DNA from: Micromonospora sp. MW-13
GTDB lineage: Bacteria; Actinomycetota; Actinomycetes; Mycobacteriales; Micromonosporaceae
Direction of reading: 5' to 3'
DNA length: 64,000 nt
NCBI RefSeq assembly: GCF_003434305.1
Contig: NZ_QKKX01000064.1
Coordinates: 1-64,000 of the forward strand
This document shows positions 58,671 to 64,000 of the stretch, piece by piece. Under the pieces are notes generated by a model. That model searched no databases. It was given only the letters and a program-made list of their open reading frames with translations, and was not told the origin of the DNA. Both the position numbers and the translations under genes were made by a program. How positions within the stretch are numbered: the stretch's first letter is position 1; each line of letters begins with the position of its first letter.

Positions 58671-59191
58671 GACTCGATCTCCAGCGTCAGCCGGACGTGG
58701 GCCGGTACGGCGGACGCGACGACCTGCCGCACCAGCGCCTCGTCGGCCGCCCCGGTGACCCGGACCAGCACCCGTGGGGCCTCGTCCGGCGGCGGCCCGC
58801 CGGTCGGCGTCGCCGACCAGGTCACCCCGCCGTTGTCGGTGACCTCCACCCGCGCCCCGGTGGCCACCCGCACCGCCAGCTCGACGCCCCGGGCGGTCCC
58901 GCGCCACCGGTGCGCCTGCACCGCGTGCCGGACCACCTCCCGGCGCACGTCCGGCGCCCGGTCCCCGTCGACCGGCGCGGCCACCCAGCCGGCCAGCCAG
59001 TCCAGGAAGTCCGGCGGGGCCAGGTCCAGGTCGAAGTACGCGTCCAAACAGTCGAGCGTCAGCAGGACCGGCGCCAGCACCTCGTCCAGCCCGGCGGTGA
59101 ACCGCTGCGCGAAATCGTCCTCCAGGTACACCGCGGGCAACTCCTGCCCGATCGGGTGAGGGCTCGCCAGCCCCGGCACCGCACCCCGCAT
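58667..59191 (-). CDS. phage-tail protein I-like baseplate component (eCIS)
   Basis: A 174-residue protein of the phage tail protein I/TIGR02242 type: YLEDDFAQRFTAGLDEVLAPVLLTLDCLDAYFDLDLAPPDFLDWLAGWV, read in segments, is the family's helical start, and VVRHAVQAHRWRGTARGVELAVRVATG the conserved middle. It would join the baseplate wedge with the baseplate J protein encoded just upstream. ATG 59191 has AGGAGGGG upstream. Confidence 0.82.
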   Translation of the reverse strand: MRGAVPGLASPHPIGQELPAVYLEDDFAQRFTAGLDEVLAPVLLTLDCLDAYFDLDLAPPDFLDWLAGWVAAPVDGDRAPDVRREVVRHAVQAHRWRGTARGVELAVRVATGARVEVTDNGGVTWSATPTGGPPPDEAPRVLVRVTGAADEALVRQVVASAVPAHVRLTLEIES

Positions 59192-59222
59192 GATCCCCTC
59201 CTGACCTCGACGACCCGCCCGT

Positions 59223-61178
59223 TCACCCGGTGACCCGCACCTGGTGGGCGTACGAGAAGGCGATGGCGTTGACGTCCAGCTCGATGCGCTGCACGGCCTC
59301 GCCGCGTTCCCCGGTGGTCGGATCGGCCCCGAACAACCGGACCTCCTCCACCAGGTCCACCCCGTCGACCCGCTGCAACACGGCGTGCAGCTCACCCGAC
59401 TGGATCGGCCGGCCGAAGGGCCACCCGTCGCCGTCGGGCCCGCCCCGCACCGGGTCGAGGTAGTCGTACAAAGCGCGCAGCGCCCGCCGGCGCAGCTCCG
59501 CGTCGGACCCGCTCGCCCGAGGCCGGGAGCGGACCCGGGCGACCACCGTCACCCCCTGGTAGAACGGCGGCTCCACCAGCACCCGGGCACCCACGCAGCG
59601 GCGGGCGTCGAGGAAGGCCCGGATCCGGTCCAGCACCTCGTCACGGGGCCGCAGGGCGGCGAACCGGGCCGCGTCGTCCTCGGCGTCGCCGTGCTCACCC
59701 AGCGCCGGCACCACCAGCACCCGCACCGCCGCCGAGCCGTCGCCCGCCGGCACGCACTTCACCCGCAGCACCTCCGGCGCCGCCTCCCGGGCCAACTGCT
59801 CGTAGTCCTCGGCGGTGACCGCCCGTTCCCGGGTACGCAGGCTCAGCGGCCCGCGCACCGACGTCTCGGCCAGCGACTCGCCGTCGACGCCGCCGGTGGC
59901 CGCCGCCCGGTTGGTCACCGTGGACACGAACGGCACCGGGTCCCGCAGCACGCTCAGCGTGCGGGCGGCCACGTTGCCCCGCCGCCCCCCGCCCGTGCGG
60001 TAGGTCGGGATCCGGACCACCGCGCCCTTCGGCGGCACCGCCCCGTACCGGCGTACCGTGCCGTCGGCCTGCCGGACGGCCGGGCCGAAGCCGATCTCCC
60101 CGCTGGACCGGTCGACGCACACGTGCCGGTCCTGGGGCCCGGAGCCGGCGAAGCTCGCCACCTCCCGCCAGGTCTGCCAGCCCTCGGCGGCGCTCACCTC
60201 GATCCCGATCGCGCCGTCGGCGGCCACGATCGGCGCCCGCTGCACCGTGAACCGCTGCCCCGGCACCCCCTCGGACGCGCCCAGGGTCTCGCCGCCGATC
60301 AGCTCGGCGTGGCAGGCGCTCACGGTGCCGCCGATGGTGACCGCCTCCGCCCGGCCCAGTCGGGGCGGGGCGTGGAAGAACGGCTGCCCGGCGACGGCCT
60401 CGCGCAGCCGGCAGCGCAGCCAGCCGGCGCGGTGCCGGGCCTCCACCGACGCGGCGTGCCGCGCCGGGACGTGCACGACCACCTCGCCGGCCCGGTTCAG
60501 CGCGCCCGTGGTGTCCCGCTCCACCGGGCACTCCTCCCAGCCACCCTCGGTCCACGCCTCCCACACCAGCGGCGGGTTCGTCGGGTCCACCCCGCGCCCG
60601 GCCACCACCCAGTCCATGGTGAGCAGCACGGCGCAGCCCGGCACCGCCCTGTCGAGGCCGAACAGCACGGCGTCGCCGGCCACCGGCGGGTCCGCGAACG
60701 CCGGGATCCGGTCCGCGCCGCCCAGGTCCCCGGTCCGGTCCGTCGGTCGCCCCCCGGCCGGCACGGTCAGCACCCGGACCAGCCGGCACGGCGGCACGGT
60801 CAGCTCGTGCAGCGTCTCGAAGGTCACCGGCTCCGCGTTCTCCGCGCGTACGGTCGCCACGTGCGTGCCGGCCGGGACGACGACCGGGGCGTCGCGGGGC
60901 GCGGACAGCCAGAACGTCACGTCCGTCGACGCCACCGCCGGCGGGAACGGGGCGATGCCGAGCAGGTCCAGGAACTTCACGTAGTGCCGGTCCGGCACCC
61001 GGTTGAGCCGGTACAGGAGCTGGTCCACCATGTACGCGAACGTCTCGATCAGGGTCACCCCCGGATCGGACACGTTGTGGTCGGTCCACTCCGGGCAGCG
61101 CCGCTGCACCAGGCGCTTCGCGTCGTCCACCAGGTCCTGGAAACGGCGGTCGTCGAGGTGCGGGGCGGGCAGGGCCAT
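59223..61178 (-). CDS. baseplate J-like protein (eCIS)
   Basis: A 651-residue baseplate wedge protein. The conserved N-terminal DHNVSDPGVTLIETFAYM and LLYRLNRVPDRHYVKFLDLL segments are typical of Afp11-like proteins, and the C-terminal half carries the gpJ-like region (EDYEQLAREAAPEVLRVKCV; AFLDARRCVGARVLVEPPFY). It assembles the injection-system baseplate together with gp25. ATG 61178 overlaps the gp25 stop by 1 nt. Confidence 0.88.
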   Translation of the reverse strand: MALPAPHLDDRRFQDLVDDAKRLVQRRCPEWTDHNVSDPGVTLIETFAYMVDQLLYRLNRVPDRHYVKFLDLLGIAPFPPAVASTDVTFWLSAPRDAPVVVPAGTHVATVRAENAEPVTFETLHELTVPPCRLVRVLTVPAGGRPTDRTGDLGGADRIPAFADPPVAGDAVLFGLDRAVPGCAVLLTMDWVVAGRGVDPTNPPLVWEAWTEGGWEECPVERDTTGALNRAGEVVVHVPARHAASVEARHRAGWLRCRLREAVAGQPFFHAPPRLGRAEAVTIGGTVSACHAELIGGETLGASEGVPGQRFTVQRAPIVAADGAIGIEVSAAEGWQTWREVASFAGSGPQDRHVCVDRSSGEIGFGPAVRQADGTVRRYGAVPPKGAVVRIPTYRTGGGRRGNVAARTLSVLRDPVPFVSTVTNRAAATGGVDGESLAETSVRGPLSLRTRERAVTAEDYEQLAREAAPEVLRVKCVPAGDGSAAVRVLVVPALGEHGDAEDDAARFAALRPRDEVLDRIRAFLDARRCVGARVLVEPPFYQGVTVVARVRSRPRASGSDAELRRRALRALYDYLDPVRGGPDGDGWPFGRPIQSGELHAVLQRVDGVDLVEEVRLFGADPTTGERGEAVQRIELDVNAIAFSYAHQVRVTG

Positions 61179-61597
61179 CACTCGGCTCCCGGTTCGTGCG
61201 CGGGGATGACGTAGAACGGGAAGACCAGGTTGCGCGGGTCGTTGTCCTGGCGCAGCCGGTACCGGATGTCGATGTAGAGAGTGCCCCGGGCCGCGTCGGC
61301 GAAGTCGACCAGCACGTCGTCCAGCTCGACCCGCGGCTCCCAGCGCTCCAGCGCCAGCCGCACCTGGTACGCGACCTGGCCGGCGGTGGACGGGTCGGCC
61401 GGGGCGAACGCCAACTCGTGGATCGCGCAGCCGAACTCGGGGCGACCCGGGCGCTCGCCCGGCGCCGTGCCGAGGATCAGCCGGATGCTCTCCACCACCT
61501 CCCGGTCCCCCCGGACCAGGGCGATCCCCCCGGTGGGATCGGTGCGCAGCGGGAACGCCCACCCGGCGCCGACGAAGTCGGTGGCCATCGGCGTCAC
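61178..61597 (-). CDS. GPW/gp25-like baseplate protein (eCIS)
   Basis: A 139-residue gp25/lysozyme-like wedge protein. Recognisable segments are GWAFPLRTDPTGGIALVRG near the N-terminus, SIRLILGTAPGERPGRPEFG, the hallmark of the family, and RYRLRQDNDPRNLVFPFYVI. GTG 61597 overlaps the PAAR stop by 4 nt; ATG 61588 is an equally possible start giving 136 residues. Confidence 0.9.
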   Translation of the reverse strand: MTPMATDFVGAGWAFPLRTDPTGGIALVRGDREVVESIRLILGTAPGERPGRPEFGCAIHELAFAPADPSTAGQVAYQVRLALERWEPRVELDDVLVDFADAARGTLYIDIRYRLRQDNDPRNLVFPFYVIPAHEPGAE

Positions 61598-61875
61598 CCG
61601 CCGATCAGCACGGTCGGGCAGCCGGCGAGGATCGGCGCCCCGCAGCCGGCCAGGTCGCCCATGCGGGCGGCGGGCCGGCCGCCGATGAGCACCGTCGGGC
61701 AGCCGGGCGGCAGCAGCGGGGACGGGGGGTGCGGCGGGGTGCCCGGGAAGGAGCAGGCGTGCAGGGTGCCCACGGTGGCGGCGGGCTGCCCGCCGATGAG
61801 GACGGTGGGCACCCCGGGGCCGCCGACCGTGCCCGGATGGGCGGTGGGGTCACCGACGCGAGCTGCTGGTGGCAC
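61594..61875 (-). CDS. PAAR-domain spike tip protein (eCIS)
   Basis: A 93-residue PAAR protein. Three copies of the PTVLIGG motif, together with ARVGDPTAHPGTVGG and AARMGDLAGCG, form the sharp cone that caps the VgrG spike. It sits between the VgrG and gp25 genes with short spacing or overlap. GTG 61875 is the start. Confidence 0.88.
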   Translation of the reverse strand: MPPAARVGDPTAHPGTVGGPGVPTVLIGGQPAATVGTLHACSFPGTPPHPPSPLLPPGCPTVLIGGRPAARMGDLAGCGAPILAGCPTVLIGG

Positions 61876-61901
61876 GGCACACTCCCTTCACTCACGTACC
61901 G

Positions 61902-63743
61902 TCAGTTGATCCGGACGACGCCGCCGCGGACGGTCACCGGGCCGCCGGCGGTCAGCTCCGCGCCGCCCTGCCCGGCGACCTTCACCGTCGCGCCCTCCAC
62001 GGACGCGCCGGCCGTGCCCTTCACCCGCACCTGGCCCTGGCCCTCGATACCGACGTCGCTCTTCGAGGTGACGGTGACCCGCTGCCCGGCCAGCTCCAAC
62101 GACCCGGAGCCGGCGTCGAGGACGATCCCGTCCCTGGCCCGGACGCTCACCTTGCCGTCGCTGACGATCTCGATCTGCCGGCCGGTGCGGTCCAGCCGCA
62201 GGGTGAACTTCCGGTCCCCGGTGGCGAGCAGGATCCCGTCCGGGCCGCTGCCGGCCTCCAGCAGCTCCAACCGGTGCCCGGTACGGGAGACCAGGGCCCG
62301 CACCGCGATCCGGCCGCTGCTGCCGTCCACCGGGTCGGTGTCCAGCTTCGGCGGCGCGTCCGTGCCGTTGTGCAACCCGCCGAGGACGTACGCGGCGTCG
62401 AGGCTGCCGCCGGTGAACCCGACCAACACCTCGTCGCCCACCTCCGGCAGCAGCACCGCCCCCCGCTCCGCGCCCGCGCCGGGCTGCACCACCCGCGCCC
62501 AGCCGGTGGTGTACCTCCCGTCCAGCCACGGCAGGGTGAGCCGGACCCGGCCCAGCTTCTTCGGGTCCTTCACGTCGCTGACCACCGCCGGGACCAGTCC
62601 GTCGCCGACCCGGTCGGTCGCCGCCGCGCCGGCGGTCAGCCCGTACAGCGAGCGGTCGGAGCGGCCGGAGACGGTGAACGCGGTGGTGTAGCCGGCCTGC
62701 TCGCTGAACACGTGCCGGGTGCTGGTCAGCACGTACCTGCCCTGGAACGGCTCGCCGATGTTGGCCAGCGCCACCGCCGCGCCCGCCCGCAGCTTGGCGT
62801 TGCCCTTCGCCACCCCCTCGATCTCCGCGCAGCCGCCGCCGAGGTCGCCGGCCAGCGCGCCGGCCACCGCCCGCACCGCCGCGTCCGAGCCGAGGGTCGG
62901 GTCGGCGACCAGGTACGGCGGGCTGCCCACCTTCCTGCCCAGCTCGGCCGGATCGGCGCCGATGCCGTCGGCGCCCGGCACCTTCGGGGTGGCGGTCGCG
63001 CTGACCGCCCGCTTCGTCGCCGGGTCCCAGCCCCGGACGGCCACCTCGGGCACCTGCGCGGTGGCGGTCACCCCGGCGCGCAGCGCGATCAGGTTCCGGT
63101 TGACCTCCAGCACCAGCGGGTCCTGGGTGGCCCGCGCCGACGGGTCGGGCGCGCCAGCCGGGGGCTGCGGCATCCGCAGGTGCAGCGCGCCGTCGAGCAC
63201 CATCACCTGCGCGCCGACCAGTGCCGCGAGCCGGTGCAGGAACGCCCAGTCGCTGACGTTGTCCTGGCTGAGTTGCGCCTCCGGCTCGCCGCCGATCCCG
63301 CTCACCGGGTCGATCCGGCCCGCCTTCAGCCCGGCCCGCTGCGCCACCTGCCGCACGATGTCCGGCACGCTCATCCCCGGGTACGCGGCCACCCGCCGGC
63401 CGCGCAGCAGCCGGTGGGCCAGGTCCAGGCCGCGGACCTCGGTGAACGTGCCGGTGGCGTCCAGCTCGCACTCCACGGCGGTGACCTCGCCGGTGAGCAG
63501 CGGTGCGGGGCCGCCCGGGTCGGAGGTCTGCACGGTCAGCTTCACCGGGGCACCGATCGTGAAGCCGCCCTTGGCCAGCACCGTCCGGCCCGGGTCCCGG
63601 TACCGCAGCACGAACCGGTCGGGCAGGTTGCGGCTGTCGTCGACCGCCGCGTACGTCAGCAGCGCGGCGATCTCCGCGGGCAGCGGGCTGCCGCCCACCT
63701 CGACGAGGAGCGCGTTGGCGAACTGCTCATTGGCCACGGGCAC
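61902..63743 (-). CDS. VgrG-like spike protein (eCIS)
   Basis: A 613-residue spike protein. The N-terminal ~330 residues are the phage-late-control-D/gp27-like part (MSVPDIVRQVAQRAGLKAGR). Next comes a gp5 OB-fold with KDPKKLGRVRLTLPWLDGR and LLPEVGDEVLVGFTGGSLDAAYVLGGL. The tail is a beta-helix with repeated valine/glycine strands (VRVKGTAGASVEGATVKVAG). It is expected to form the trimeric spike at the inner-tube end. GTG 63743 overlaps the LysM gene by 17 nt. Confidence 0.9.
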   Translation of the reverse strand: MPVANEQFANALLVEVGGSPLPAEIAALLTYAAVDDSRNLPDRFVLRYRDPGRTVLAKGGFTIGAPVKLTVQTSDPGGPAPLLTGEVTAVECELDATGTFTEVRGLDLAHRLLRGRRVAAYPGMSVPDIVRQVAQRAGLKAGRIDPVSGIGGEPEAQLSQDNVSDWAFLHRLAALVGAQVMVLDGALHLRMPQPPAGAPDPSARATQDPLVLEVNRNLIALRAGVTATAQVPEVAVRGWDPATKRAVSATATPKVPGADGIGADPAELGRKVGSPPYLVADPTLGSDAAVRAVAGALAGDLGGGCAEIEGVAKGNAKLRAGAAVALANIGEPFQGRYVLTSTRHVFSEQAGYTTAFTVSGRSDRSLYGLTAGAAATDRVGDGLVPAVVSDVKDPKKLGRVRLTLPWLDGRYTTGWARVVQPGAGAERGAVLLPEVGDEVLVGFTGGSLDAAYVLGGLHNGTDAPPKLDTDPVDGSSGRIAVRALVSRTGHRLELLEAGSGPDGILLATGDRKFTLRLDRTGRQIEIVSDGKVSVRARDGIVLDAGSGSLELAGQRVTVTSKSDVGIEGQGQVRVKGTAGASVEGATVKVAGQGGAELTAGGPVTVRGGVVRIN

Positions 63744-64000
63744 CGTCCGGGGCGGTCAGCTCCTCGAGGGCGGGCACCAGCAGGGTGGTGCCGGGGCGTA
63801 GCCGCATCGGGTCGTCGATTTCGTTGGCCTCGGCGATGTGCCGCCACAGCCCCGCCCGCCCGTACGCGTGGTGGGCCACCGAGTGCAGGGTGTCCCCGGC
63901 GACGACGACGTGGATGTCCCGGACCGCGAGGGCCCCGGAGGTGGGGTTCTGCCCGGGCTGCTCGCCCGAAATCTCCTCCAGGGCGACCGTGCACAGCGCC
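63727..64000 (-). CDS. LysM tube-baseplate adaptor (eCIS), 5' end outside window
   Basis: The C-terminal ~90 residues of a protein that enters from the right edge. They contain one LysM-like domain (HVVVAGDTLHSVAHHAYGR; MRLRPGTTLLVPALEELTAP). In injection systems an Afp7-like LysM protein links the inner tube to the VgrG hub and lies directly upstream of VgrG, as here. The rest of the operon (tube, sheath, ATPase) should lie beyond the window. Confidence 0.82.
   Translation of the reverse strand, partial: ALCTVALEEISGEQPGQNPTSGALAVRDIHVVVAGDTLHSVAHHAYGRAGLWRHIAEANEIDDPMRLRPGTTLLVPALEELTAPDGARGQ

Noticed and set aside
59244..61214. 656-codon plus-strand open frame opposite the baseplate J gene
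   Set aside because: Histidine/proline/arginine-rich shadow of a recognisable baseplate gene.
1..64000. tRNA, rRNA, insertion sequences, integrases or attachment sites
   Set aside because: None recognised on either strand, so horizontal acquisition of the cluster by a recent mobile element cannot be supported.

Overview
The window looks like chromosome from a very GC-rich actinomycete. SARP/BTAD-type regulation, MsiK-dependent sugar import genes, GTG starts, many 4-nt ATGA/GTGA overlaps and a contractile-injection locus suggest a mycelial, Micromonospora-like or Streptomyces-like organism. This is inferred from gene content and composition only; no rRNA or tRNA gene was recognised.

Layout. 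Positions 1-4.1 kb hold an incomplete XRE/TPR regulator with a small cysteine-rich partner, an ECF sigma factor fused to a SnoaL-like domain, a small membrane protein and a proline-rich single-pass membrane protein. Positions 4.4-15.1 kb form an amino-sugar utilisation locus: a secreted GH84-type hexosaminidase, a GntR/HutC regulator, and a divergent operon of sugar-binding lipoprotein, two permeases, GlcNAc-type kinase, ceramidase-like protein and SIS-domain protein. Three operator-like sites resembling the DasR box tie the two promoters together. A Crp/Fnr regulator follows.

Positions 16.1-45.8 kb are the most striking part: about 30 kb of signalling and conflict-type genes in six transcription units. 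They comprise a TerY-P triad (VWA, PP2C, kinase) with a radical-SAM protein, a coiled-coil protein and a Clp-like ATPase; a seven-gene operon with GrpE, an Hsp70, an FN3 protein, two TRAFAC-type double-GTPase family proteins, a GTPase-associated protein (GAP1 type) and a small membrane protein; an operon of membrane-anchored VWA protein, nucleotide-cyclase-like protein and metacaspase; and an operon of one intact CHAT protease with TPR-like repeats plus one CHAT protein that has lost its catalytic dyad. The exact 9-mer GTCCGTCAG (either strand) lies upstream of every one of these units, which suggests one shared regulator. One gene inside the region, at 17.5 kb, does not have it close by.

Positions 45.9-50.4 kb contain a secreted beta/gamma-crystallin-like protein, an HTH membrane protein and a small aromatic-polyketide tailoring cassette (ABM monooxygenase, P450, tandem TcmI cyclase) without a polyketide synthase. 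Positions 50.5-54.3 kb hold a TetR regulator and a compact candidate RiPP locus: a 39-residue precursor ending in CRNDLCG, a ThiF-type adenylyltransferase, a PqqD-M50 membrane protease and a DUF3105 protein. It diverges from a large STAND-BTAD regulator through overlapping promoters. From 57.5 kb to the right edge runs the baseplate end of an extracellular contractile injection system (zinc-ribbon/discoidin protein, tail protein I, baseplate J, gp25, PAAR, VgrG, LysM), cut by the window.

All functional calls rest on reading motifs by eye; no homology search was run.
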